This document shows positions 53,545-64,000 of a DNA stretch of 64,000 bases, piece after piece. Each line of letters begins with the position of its first letter. Within the stretch, counting starts at the first letter, position 1. The stretch is from Agapanthus africanus (taxonomy: Eukaryota; Streptophyta; Magnoliopsida; Asparagales; Amaryllidaceae), in NCBI GenBank assembly GCA_030015575.1, contig CM057339.1, forward strand, positions 696,334,761 to 696,398,760, given 5' to 3'. The position numbers and the translations under genes are program-made. The notes under the pieces are model-generated. The model made no database searches, was not told where the DNA came from, and was given only the letters and a program-made list of their open reading frames with translations.

Positions 53545-56500
53545 TAAGGCCAATTATTGCGATGTCGCATACTCACAGCCCGTGTGATACCGAACACCCA
53601 ACTTCTGTACTAATCAGTTTCGCAAAGCCCGTTTATGAAAATGATTGCATTCGAGAAATAGCCTCGGTGAGTGGATACGCTCCAATATTTCTTTCTGTAT
53701 CTCTCTATATCTCAACTTCGCGAAGAAAGCTACCTCCCGAAATGAGCAATACTTGTCTTAGAATTTGTCTGGATATCTGATGGAACCCAGTTCATAAATG
53801 AACTTCAAATCCAGCAAACTTCTTAGACTGTATCGTCCACTGAATTTAATCAGTATCCTGCGCCATGCCTTTCCTCACTATCCACTTGGACCACCCGTCC
53901 AACATACTGTCCCTCAAAAGAGGGAGAACTATAACTCTGACAGTCACTCTGTCATCCAGGTCACCTTGGAAGCCTAAAATGATAACCGTCTCCTGAAGGA
54001 AGCTGTCGTTACCATATTCTAAGAACATTCACCTATGTTCATAACTGCTTCCCAATGTTTCTCCAGGATTGGATTAATATATGTTTATTGCAGCTAGTGC
54101 AAAAACAACATCTGGTGTTGTACTTGATATTTCATGATTAACTCAATTTCCTAAGCAAGTGATATGCTAATCATGTAGATCCCTCTCCTCTTTAGTCTGT
54201 AAGACACCTTTAGAGAGGGTGACTCCATCAACTGCAGGTACACCACCATGCCTGGAGTCGTCCATTCTAAAATTCCTTTAGAATAATGTCAAAGTACCCA
54301 GATTGGGATACTTCCTAAATCTAGATCTAAAACCATAGATCTAGTAACCAGAAACCCTGATATTACATCCATATCCTGTGTGGAGAAACAACTTTGTGAC
54401 AACCATAGTACAACCGATCGTAGTATGGGAATATCTCTTCCTATCAAGTGAATGTCATCCCAATTACCTGGACATCACTCTCTACTACCTTCTTAGCAGA
54501 TCCATCTCCTATTCTGATGAGGTTAAGACATGTGACTGTCACATCAAAAATAGATGATCTATTTCTGCTATACTTGCTTTAGTCTATAAATAGACACAAG
54601 CTACTTGCCCACTACGCTTCCGCTGCTCCCACTGACTATAACAACCCTATGGCAGAGTCATATACACGTGCATTTCTAAAGCTAGTTTAGAACGACGCTA
54701 TGCTCATTCTCCTGCCGGATCTCACAGTCTAGAACAACGGCAATGGCAAGTCTGGGTAAACAAGAACCTCCCTGTCACCGTCTCTGAGAAGACCGAAGTA
54801 CCTCTCGGGTAACTGAGGTTACCCACCAAATCTGCGGTGTGGCTAATGAAATGTCGGAACTAATTTAATCCTCAGGTTCTATTAAATCTTCAGTAATCGA
54901 TTGTGGTTCTGGAATCACTTCCAGTTCTACCATACTCCCACTTCTGTTTTCTGAAAAAATCCATTTTACTAAAACTGTGGAGAGTCAAGAACAATATAAA
55001 TATTGATCTTCCTGATGGTAGAAAGTTATCCTTCGTCAAAGCCCGGGATAACCCACAAACAGCCATTACTGAAACGTGCCTTGAGTTTATCCGGATTCTG
55101 GTTTTAAGCATCGTCCGGACAATTCCCTATACCTTAACACTGTTAAGATATAAATTGATTCTATATATATATATATTTAATATAGAAACAAAAGCACTAA
55201 TTTAACTGGAACCAGATTCAAAATCATGCAACTGTCTCCAGTGCATATCAACCAAATGAAAAGAGGCCAGTCAACATTACTCATCTAGGAGCGCATCCAT
55301 ATATGAGTAACCTGAAAGAGCAGCAAGTTCTCAAAACCATTACTATTAACGGAATACCAAACACAAGTATCTACATCTTCGACTTCCTCGAAGAATCCTG
55401 ATACTTCCAATAAATGGTTCTCTACTTTATTCTTATACCTATAACTTCTCAATATCTGGACCTTGCATTTCAACGAAATACTTGTCTAGAACTAGAGAAG
55501 TTATGAGTAAACAGAATACAGTACGAGTACCAACCCCATTGTCCTAATGGACACTGGACAACATACAATACTTTGTATAAGTCCACTGAGTTCAGCAACT
55601 CAATCCCTGTGCGTCATAGGTTGAAAAACTATATTATGGTTAAAAAGAATTACACCGCTGTTGAATGCACCTTACCCAATCACCAACTGATATAGGAAAA
55701 TTTCATAGACATAATATCAAAAAGTTATATCTCACTTTATAAAATAAACGTACAGATATATCAGTTTCAAATTGGTGCATAACAACGGATATTCAAAACT
55801 AAATATTTGCCGTCCGGCAAAAACCCAGGTGATTTCCTCAAATATCACCAATTACAATGAATTCCGATATAATGAGGATCTAATCACCCAATTCCCTAAT
55901 ATCTTACTCCCACTCACCATCCGTAATAATATAGATGTAAGAAACTGATCTGGTAAATAAATACCCTGGAGTTAGATTCTAATTGGGAAAACAGTTTTCA
56001 ATTAACTTCGCACGGTGAAACATGAAAATGTCTCGAAAGGGTTAACCGGTATTCCTAGTAATGCCTCTTCCACTATCCTGATTCATGACAGTAACCATAT
56101 ACTTACCTGCTCTCAATCCAATCCCTTTATTATATCTTTACTTATTACCTTCTGTACACCTTCTTTAGGCTAATTGGTTTTCTTCCTTCCTTACCCTTAG
56201 GCACCAGCCTAAGGTTTGGAAGAAGACTATCCAATTAGCGCAATGGGTGTACTCTCCTAATCCTAGGTGCCCTCGCAATCTGAGAGAATGTAATGGGAAA
56301 AGACATATGAATAATCCTATTCTCTTTCCCCTGTACCGGAAACCATCCTCGAATCTGGAACGAATTCCTTCGAGTTCGTATGTAACTATATGATGGCATA
56401 TCCAATGGAAGTGGATATCCATAGTGATACGGAGTGTTCTGGAGAAATCCAAAGTGGATGTGGAAATGGCAGGGATATACACGGTTTTGTCGTGAATGAT

Positions 56501-56987
56501 AGCAGTCGCAATTTTCTTTGTCGTTATTCTAATCCCTTTATATATATTTACTTATTACCTTTTGTACACCACACTTAGGCTTAATTGGTTTTATTCCTTC
56601 CCTACCTTTCGGCACCTGCCTAAGGTTTGGAAGAAGACTATCCAATAAGCTCAATAGGTGTACCCTCTCCTAATCATAGGACCCTCACAACCTGAGAGAA
56701 GGTAAAGGGAAAAGACAACCGAATAATCCTATTCAATCTCTCCAGAACCAGAATCCATCCTCGAATCTGGAACAAGTTCTTTCGAGTTCGTATGTAACTA
56801 TACAATGGATTTATCCAATGGAAGTGGATGTTCATAGTGATATGGGGTGTCCTGGAGAAATTCAAAGGTCATATAGAAGTGGCAATGATATATGCGACAC
56901 CGTGACATTCCAAAAGCCAAAGTGTTTTAAGAAGGTTCGGTTAATTGGGTTCATGAGTTTTAGTCAAGGGTCAGGTCATAGTCGCAG
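53545..56987 (-). pseudogene. Decayed pol region of C
   Basis: It is collinear with B 36582-39985 and with B', and no frame is usable. It keeps the tandem ~390 bp duplication and the same relic stretches (for example the VELEVIPEPQSI-like linker near 54910). The shared damage indicates that the family spread after losing pol. Confidence 0.75.
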
Positions 56988-57284
56988 CTAGAGAGAGAGA
57001 AAAAAGAAACACTCAGCGTGCACTCTAACCTAGATCAGAATGATTAATCACTTTATCTAATCTGGATGGCTCCCACTATTTTCTCAAATTCTCCTCCAAA
57101 CCCAAAAGGAGAATTAGTCGGAATCACCCGAGGAGTAATTCTACTCATCAGTGGGAACCGGGATCCAACTATCACCGCATGATAACTTGATAGAAGCCAC
57201 TCAGGGTACCATACTCCAGAAGGTATGCGCAAACCTGGCAAGTTTCCTGTATGTTTGAAACTCCCGATGTGTGTTTTTACCCCA

Positions 57285-57500
57285 AGCGGTTTATGACCTT
57301 GACTAGGTCAACAAACAATAAACCGCTAGTCAAGTTCAACCCATCATTATCCTGAATTGCATTAAACCCACCCATACGTGCCCTTGACCAGGTCAACAAG
57401 GCCGCACGACTGTTCTAACCAATCGCATTTAAAATGCAACAAACAAGCATCACTTAGCTACCGAACACTATGCCTTGACTAGGTCAACAAACGCACTACG
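57285..57500 (-). repeat. Hairpin triad of C, loop CTA or CTG
   Basis: In sense TTGAC-CTA-GTCAA at 57299-57311 and 57475-57487, and TTGAC-CTG-GTCAA at 57384-57396. The outer arms for the first by position are GCGGTTTAT/ATAAACCGC; for the second CGTGC/GCACG, replacing CGTAC/GTACG of A1. Confidence 0.75.
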
Positions 57501-57629
57501 GATACTAAATAATACTCGTAAGAAATGACGGAGGGCTGCGGTTTGTTTTTGGCGAAAAACCTTTAACGTAATGAACTTGATATCGTTGAAGGAATCCAAG
57601 TGATTTTACAAATTTACAGTAGCGAAAAC

Positions 57630-57815
57630 TTTTGCTAAAGAGGTCACTCCTGGTGAAGGGATCTCGGCTCTTTCCTCGTCGAAGGAGGTGCAGGATATTC
57701 CAAATTGAATACCATGATTCAAAGCAAAAATAATCAACTATAGTGAAGTTATTACGTTGACGCAAACTTCTGCCCAAGGGTCACTCCTGATGAAGAGATC
57801 TCGGCCCTTGCCTCG
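57630..57815 (-). repeat. Twin leader hairpins of C
   Basis: AAAGAG/CTCTTT (57637-57642 with 57668-57673) and AAGGG/CCCTT (57776-57780 with 57805-57809), the same two stem types as in B. Confidence 0.7.
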
Positions 57816-59021
57816 TCGAATGAGGCGCTGGATATTCATAACCGAATACCACTGTGCAAAGCAATAAAAAACGTCTGTAATGTCAGTTTTTAAAAACTTG
57901 GTTCCAACAACATCATATAGGTTTGTTTTATCCTTGCATTGATAAGAATCAATGCAGTCCTATCAATTAATCACACCAGAAAAGAACAAAAATAAAATGT
58001 ACATATATGACACCCGCATTCGCCACTGGGTCCCGTCATCACCCGTTAGGTTACTTAACTAACGACAGAGCGGGGACTGGACTAGCGTGGGTGCAACACA
58101 TATACAACATCTACTAGTATATATCTAAATATATATAACAATCGTCTCAGGCATGATATAAGCAACATCACAGAAGTAACACAAAATGGTGGATAACCCT
58201 GGAGCCCCGTGTTTCACTTGAGCCGCAAATGAGACCCGACGTTCCTTGTCGTGTGGATAGCCTGTGCAATGAAACCTAAACCCCTACGAGCGTGGCAAGT
58301 TACCCGCCAAAACCAGAAGCGAGGCAACCCCCTTCCGCAACGTGAATGGGCCACCCAGCACTTCACGGAATTCGGTAGCTTGGGCACCCCTCCGTGGGTC
58401 AAATCTATACCCCTACATGTGCGGAGAATAGCCCGCCAATTCTAGAGTAAGGTCCCCTCTGTCTCAATACCATGAGATGCGGACCCGTTGCCCTCTAGAA
58501 CCTGGCTATTCGTGCACTCCACCACGGGGTAATCCTAATACAGAAAATAAAATAATATTCAAGGGTGACATCGACCTCAACCTGGTCGTGCCCCAAAAGA
58601 ATAATATACAAACTGGCAGTGACGACAGTCCACATATCGGACGCTCGCCCCGCAATATCAAATGTACAAATGAAACCAAACTGTACTAACATTTCACCAT
58701 AGCTATCCACCACGACGATCGAACCAACATCACAGCACAACACAGAACATCAACGTGAATGTCACGTTTGCAAACCCGTCTAAAAGAACATATAGCAATT
58801 AGACGAGTTTACCGATCAAATGACATTCACGGTCGCAGATAGTAATGTAAGTACTGTTAAACGCACACTTAAAATATCGATCGACTAAATTTCCCAAATT
58901 GGCCACAAATGCAAATCCAGCACTCAAACAGAAATCTGAGCCAAAACCATATATGTCAAAAATCACAATTCCATATAACTGCGCTACAGAAAAAATTTGG
59001 TGCTCCGTTGCTACTAACTAA

Positions 59022-59066
59022 CCGCGGAACCACCGCCAATAGGCGTCAAATGCGGCAGTTCCACGG
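59022..59066 (-). other. GC-rich stem-loop in the C leader
   Basis: CCGCGGAACCACCGCC pairs imperfectly with GCGGCAGTTCCACGG, about 200-250 bp from the primer site. Confidence 0.6.
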
Positions 59067-59264
59067 CACTTTAGAAAAATCATTAGCTCAAATTTTTTGT
59101 GTACTCCTAAAAAAGCCTGCACAGATTTTTAAGCCACTGGAAAATATTTTTTGACCACATTTGAAAATCGGCAGAAACTGGAAAAACGAAATTGTGATTA
59201 CGGAAACTTTCATCGATCGATCTTTTAAGCACGTCTAAACAAGCTAGTAAGGGGTTTAAGGGTT

Positions 59265-59276
59265 GCTCTGATACCA
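59265..59276 (-). promoter_or_regulatory. Primer-binding site of C
   Basis: The plus strand reads GCTCTGATACCA next to the LTR at 59278. Confidence 0.9.
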
Positions 59277-59277
59277 T

Positions 59278-61224
59278 TCTGGGTTACGGTAGCGTCCCGG
59301 CCATCGAAACGTGGCCAAATGCGTAACAAAAATTTTCTAAAACCGGCGCTACCGTTACCCGATTCCCGGATCGACCTTAAATTCTAAACTAGCAAGCTGA
59401 AAAGAAGTTCGAATGGTTATACCGAGTTGATCCGTGTCCTTCGGTCTTCATAAAAAGCTCCTAGTGGTTCCTTGACAAAGTTTGGTTGCCGGTCTTCCTC
59501 CATCTCCGATGATCCACTTGAGGGAAACGACGCAACCTCCAGCCTCGACGAACGAGGCAACCGACGCTCCATAGTTGCTAACGATGGAGAGTTGAGGTGT
59601 AGTAGTGTGTCACTATAATTTTTCTCTCATCCATAAGCTCAAGTGAGCAACAATAGAAGATGAAGAAGAGGTTAGCAAAACCAATGGCATGAGAAAAATG
59701 GTTAAGTGTTTTGGTGAGCATGAGAGAGTGAGAGAGAGCAAGTGTAATGTCTCATGTAATTAGCCAAATGAAAAGAACCACCACCATAAAGTGGCCAGCC
59801 CCCCTCTCATGCCCCCAAAAAAATATCCACCATTTTGCAATAAACAAATGCAAACCATGCCTCACAACATGCACAAAACCCATGCTTTGCCCATGCTCAT
59901 GCCATGTCACCCCACCACCTCATTTCCCAAAAGATTTTCAATAAAGAAAATCAATAATGAGGTGGCACCTTCTAGAAGCTATTCCGTATAAAATACGGAA
60001 TACTTCCTGGTACATGTATCGAAATACATATACGCGTATTCATACAAAAATACGAATAGCCAAGAGAGAAAATGAATAGCGAACAATAATACTAACATAC
60101 ATATATATAAATACATATGTAAATTATTAAATCAAAACCTGATTTAATAATCCGGCTTAATGCTAAGCCGCTAGTATTATCAACCGTCTGATTAAAGTCT
60201 GCACAGCATGTGCACATATTTAATCGGACACCTGTATGTACCAACATACGCCATGTATACCATATCGCTTGAACCGTGAAAACCCTCTGTATGGGACTCT
60301 AAAGACTCGTCAATACGCTGGCAATGGGTTTAACCACAAGCACGTCAGCGGCACTAGCTGTACGTAACGGTTACCCAGGTTTTGAGCGAAAGGAAGGCCG
60401 ACGAGCAAACTCATCCTGAACCCCTACTGAGCCAGACAGTGACAATATCCGTACAGTCCGGTCTGTTCATCTAAGAGTATCACATATCGAGTCTAAGGGG
60501 TGGATAAAGTCAGACCCCTAACAACGCGATATTTAGTGTCGGCATGATACCCATCACCACCTGAGAAACTATCGATCCTGGATCGATAATTCTCGTTTGC
60601 ATTTCTGGTGATGGCCACCCATGCACAACGCGACATCAACCCCCAATACCGGGAGAGACGAATCCCTGACAATCCGATCACTGCCTCCATGTGGCTCGGG
60701 ACTGTACCCAACTAAAACCTGTTTGCACGACTCCTTTAAGCCGTGTTAAGGTAGTAATCAAAGCACAGTGGGAACACACACGAGACAAATGACGATCTCA
60801 GGTCGACAGACTAACCTGTACACATGTCACCTTGGAACTGCTATCTGACAATAGGTATAATACCAACTAACAGGTTCCCGGCGAGTCCGTCCAGTGTACT
60901 CATAACCCAATGAGTACATGTATACTATTTTAGGTGAACAAACTAACACCAATGGCTTGTGAGACCTGGCCAACGCCCTTTGTCGGGGTCTCGATCAGTA
61001 TATACTAGTCTACACTGGAGTATCGATGCCTGGTCTCGATAATCCTACAACTAGGGACTTTTAAGGATGTGCTTATAGACCCCAGCTCCCACATATATGA
61101 TCGCCATCATGATGTTGGCAGTCGAGCAAGAATCCTATATGCTCTATCAACATGTACATGATGATAAAGACAAACCAGATAGCATACTGTCATCTCAACT
61201 AAGACTGTTCTATTGGTATACGTC
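59278..61224 (-). repeat. 5' LTR of C, interrupted
   Basis: It pairs with 51488-53529 until TTGGTATACGTC, then Ty3/gypsy sequence starts. It has a few small deletions relative to the partner. Confidence 0.88.
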
Positions 61225-61604
61225 TGTTCACACCATAATATTGTATTATTATATTCCCCATTCTTATTCTTTTAACAAATAAAACAGGTGCTTTTGACGT
61301 ATGTCTGCTACATATTACAGGTTACAGGTTCTTGGATCTAAAACAGTGAAAACAATAAAAGACGATGTAAAAGTGAGACTTTGACCAATAAACAGAAGAC
61401 TCTTGATCAAGCCTACATAAAGATCAGTTCACAAAGCAAGGTTCAAGACGTCGACACAAAGCGAACGGATAGAAGTCCACTACGATGTTCACTGGAAGAT
61501 CTGGAGGAAAACCAGAAGCTGATTTGAGAAAAGAAATAAAGAATTAAGTGGCCCAAATAGCCCAGAACCAAGCCCAGAATTTGGTGCCGTCAACTCCATC
61601 ATTA

Positions 61605-61655
61605 GGCCGCGGAACCGCGGCCCAACCCATGCTGCGGCCGCGGTACCGCGGCCGT
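61605..61655 (+). other. GC-rich stem-loop upstream of the gypsy TATA box
   Basis: GGCCGCGGAACCGCGG and CCGCGGTACCGCGGCC form a 16 bp stem with one mismatch. The core word GGAACCGCGG is the same as in the copia leaders. Confidence 0.75.
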
Positions 61656-61776
61656 ATCGAGCCCGGAGGAAAGAAAGTTTTTACCATAATTCAGGGGCGG
61701 TGCTGACTAGTCAACCTAGGGATATTTTTGTAAATGCAGACGTGCGAATCAATTGTAATCTAGGGTTTCTATCTCC

Positions 61777-61784
61777 TATAAATA
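61777..61784 (+). promoter_or_regulatory. TATA box of the gypsy LTR
   Basis: TATAAATA in CTCCTATAAATAGAATCC, 52 bp before AATAAA. Confidence 0.65.
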
Positions 61785-62595
61785 GAATCCTAAATCATTG
61801 TATTCTTTTCATGCCTCCCTATGCCTCTTTCTATGAATAAAATTTAGAATTCTTTTGGAGAGCATCGGTGCCTCTTTTCATATCATGAATTCAGATCTGA
61901 CAACCCTGTGTTGATGTTTGGAGAGAGCCATCTGTAAAGTAAGTAAGTAACTTCAATTCTTGCCCTAGGTAATCTTTCATTCTTTGCCCTAGATAAATGT
62001 TTTTAAATTTCCTAATGAGCGAGTAGTCTCCTCGCTTCTTAGGGTTAGCTTTGGGGAAGGCTTTTGAGAGATGAAATCTCTCATCCCTTTCTTGCCCATC
62101 ACATATAATCAATAGGACTCCATGCATGCACGCACACACCGTGCCCTGCGGCACCCTATCCCTCGAGGTAGCGGTGATACCGTAGTATAAAGGCCCGGTT
62201 GCGCGTGTTTTCCATGGAGGTTAGGGTAAGGATCGATAAAGGAAGGACAAGAACCTAGAGGAAGGAACACCTTCCCGAATGGATCTAATCCCCTTTATTA
62301 ATAATTACCATAACTCCTCTTAGATCCTAATTTGGGTATAGAAAGCATTGAGATTTATTTACATTTCCAAACCATTCCTAAACCTAACCCTAGCAATATT
62401 TAGATCTAGATAATCTTAGTATAGATAGATTCAGTTTTTAGATTTAATAATCAATCCGACGCCCATCGGAATTAACTCGTTTGAGCGATTAGGAAATTCA
62501 CAACATCCCTGTGGACCGACCCGTACTCACTGGCTAGCTACCAAGCGACGCCGTTCTTGATTGCGGTTAATAGATAGTTTTTGAGACAAATCAAA

Positions 62596-62613
62596 TGGCG
62601 CCGTTGCCGGGGA
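62596..62613 (+). promoter_or_regulatory. Primer-binding site of the gypsy element, tRNA-Asp
   Basis: TGGCGCCGTTGCCGGGGA, two bases after the LTR end TCA. Confidence 0.88.
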
Positions 62614-63685
62614 TGGCGTGTTATTTCCTTTTTGCAATTTCGGGTTAATCAAAATTAAAAAAATCATAAAAACTGAAAAATCAAAAAAAATATATAAAAA
62701 TATATCATCTGTTATTTTTTGGAAAAGGTATTTTTTGTGAATCTTTGCATGATCGACGGATCTGGAAACATCCAGAGTGCGAAACAGAAAAAGGTAGATC
62801 ATAACAGAAAGGGATTGGAACAACAGAGCATCACAATTTTTTTAGAGACCTAAAGCTTCAAATCCGCCGCCCTTCCGCCGCGCAAGCGCGCTCCCGCCGA
62901 GTTTCCGCGGTCCATTTGCCACGTCAGCGCGCGTGTTTTGCACTGTTTGCTCCCCTTTTCCCTCTTCTGCCAATCCCCATATATCTTTTGTCAAATCTTC
63001 TGCAGGATTCCTTGCGCTTAAAAAAAAACTTTCCTTCCAAATAACAAATCTTGTGCAGGATTCTTTGCGCCGCGCATAAAATAAAAAAGATTTGATTGAA
63101 AGTGATTTACTGTTTTGCATATCTTTAATCGGACTTTAAGGGGCTTTTGACCAATTCAGATTGGGTGGGGATTTCATCACCCTTCCCAGGACCCCAGAAA
63201 TCACATAAGGCATTTGCATTGACCAATCTTTAATTAAAAAATACTAGACTCAGCCCTAAGGACTTCGAGCTCAATAGGACAGAGGACTAGTTATAGGCAT
63301 CGGCCGTTAATCCTAACCTGACTTTGCGGTGTCTAGGCAAGTGTGTCAAGGCAAGTGGTTACTTAATTAGGACCGCTACTTGTAGCGGGGAGCCTCCCAC
63401 TTACCTGGCATTTACCTGGCCGCAATTGGCGGTGAAGAGGCGGTTTGAGGTCCTATTTCTAGCCCTTTGGAACAGTTAGGAGCTGTCTAGCTGACCTAAG
63501 TGACCCTAGATCTAGGCCTGATTGTGCATTTCTGGTTGATTGCATTTGTGTCTAAGCCCTTTATCGAAATTTTTTGCAAAACAAATAAAAAAAATAAGAG
63601 GAAATTTTTTATAAAAAGACTTGCAACTTTTGTCGCGAAGAAATCCGTGCACCACCTACCTTCTTTCTCTTCTCTTTCCTCTATC
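62614..63685 (+). other. Gypsy leader between primer site and gag
   Basis: No long frame. An AT-rich first part is followed by a GC-rich cluster (about 62863-62910: CCGCCGCCCTTCCGCCGCGC, then TTTCCGCGG) about 270 bp after the primer site, and a perfect hairpin CCGCTAC-TT-GTAGCGG at 63373-63388. Confidence 0.6.
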
Positions 63686-64000
63686 ATGGGTATCCCACAT
63701 CACAAATCTTTTGCCGAACTTTGGTATCCCGAACCTAACTTTGCCGCATACGTCAATTGTTTCGGTCGATTTAAGGAAGATCCCTCCATGCCAAAAATTT
63801 CGTTAAAAGATCAAATAGAAGCGTCTAGGAGAAACAGTTCGACTTTGCAACCTACTTTGTGTCAACCATGTCAACCTTTACCACCTCCGTACGTTGATAC
63901 CACTTTTTCGAGTCCTGCTGTAACTCCTAAACCGATGTCCATTGCTGAGCATATTGCTCAATCTCGTAGCCGATATTTCATCCCTCTCCGCACATCCAGT
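63686..64000 (+). CDS. Start of a gag-like protein of the gypsy element, runs off the window
   Basis: ATG at 63686 opens a frame of 105 codons with no stop to the last base: MGIPHHKSFAELWYPEPNFA and on to SIAEHIAQSRSRYFIPLRTS. Position (first long frame after primer site and leader) makes it Gag, the particle protein. It is proline- and serine-rich around residues 50-80. The N-terminal part alone has no domain I can name; zinc knuckle and protease would lie further right. Confidence 0.6.
   Translation, partial: MGIPHHKSFAELWYPEPNFAAYVNCFGRFKEDPSMPKISLKDQIEASRRNSSTLQPTLCQPCQPLPPPYVDTTFSSPAVTPKPMSIAEHIAQSRSRYFIPLRTSS

Larger units (their letters stand above)
56988..59264 (-). other. Leader of element C
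   Basis: It contains, in sense, a GC-rich stem-loop (59022-59066), twin hairpins (57637-57673 and 57776-57809), the hairpin triad (57285-57500) and the acceptor-like CTCTCTCTCTAG ending at 56988. No frame is recognised. Confidence 0.65.
51488..61224 (-). mobile_element. Element C, CopB-type copia element, its 5' LTR cut by a gypsy element
   Basis: 3' LTR 51488-53529, polypurine tract, decayed pol, leader, primer site and the first-read part of the 5' LTR. Compared with the 3' LTR, about 80-90 bp are missing after 61224, where Ty3/gypsy sequence begins. The rest should lie beyond the window. Sense LTR start is TGTTGGCTATAGTGCCCTCA, close to B. The internal region has the same decay as B. Confidence 0.85.
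61225..62593 (+). repeat. 5' LTR of the gypsy element
   Basis: TGTTCACACC to GACAAATCA, 1369 bp by inferred borders. It holds a TATA box (TATAAATA, 61777-61784) and a polyadenylation signal AATAAA (61836-61841). The partner LTR is not in the window, so the left border rests on the break in element C. Confidence 0.7.
61225..64000 (+). mobile_element. Ty3/gypsy LTR retrotransposon, 5' part, tRNA-Asp primer site
   Basis: LTR 61225-62593, primer site, about 1.1 kb leader and a gag-like frame open to the window end. The 18-base primer site TGGCGCCGTTGCCGGGGA matches the 3' end of plant tRNA-Asp, used by Athila-type gypsy elements among others; lineage is not proven. The expected target duplication, if the LTR border is right, is ACGTC (61220-61224). 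The other end is outside the window. Confidence 0.8.

Overview
The window is plant nuclear DNA made almost entirely of nested LTR retrotransposons. I see no host gene that I would defend. Plant origin rests on Ty1/copia elements with a TGGTATCAGAGC primer-binding site (initiator Met tRNA), a Ty3/gypsy element with a tRNA-Asp type primer site, and a plant-specific 'putative gypsy-type transposon' protein. A eudicot is likely, but the species cannot be named from this sequence.

Names used here: CopA (copies A1 and A2) has 2.2 kb LTRs and a long intact pol. CopE is an older decayed relative. CopB (copy B, copy C and fragment B') is a related family whose pol is wrecked. D is a solo LTR. Layout: 1-3815 is fragment B' with solo LTR D inside it. 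4181-9295 is a transposon-type gene with two in-frame stops, followed by about 19 copies of an 87 bp repeat. 9301-51259 is element E on the minus strand. A1 (plus) sits in E, B (plus) sits in the 3' LTR of A1, and A2 (minus) sits in the 5' LTR of B. The old locus resumes at 51265. Element C (minus) starts at 51488, and its 5' LTR is cut at 61224/61225 by a Ty3/gypsy element that runs off the window end with an open gag-like frame. Target-site duplications support E (TAAAG), A1 (CGTTG), A2 (CTTCC/CTTCA) and D (TGATC).

A1 and A2 carry complete protease-integrase-reverse transcriptase-RNase H frames (1106 and 1101 codons) but no recognisable gag. The copia families share the primer site, the polypurine tract and a long structured leader. 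The leader has a GC-rich stem-loop about 200 bp after the primer site, hairpins (usually two) with matched base changes, and three further hairpins just before pol whose loop is the same within one element and differs between elements. A splice-acceptor-like site precedes pol, and a short ATG frame in the LTR ends at a GT that would join it in frame. This fits a family in which CopA supplies enzymes and pol-dead CopB is moved in trans; that part is inference.

The right side of B is not a simple insertion. The LTR at 40001-42203 is followed by 24 bases of B internal sequence, then by a second copy of 310 bp of E and a complete CopA LTR with its own CGTTG duplication. This is either a real illegitimate recombination between two alleles of the locus or an assembly join. 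Comparisons between copies were made by eye; no alignment or database search was run.
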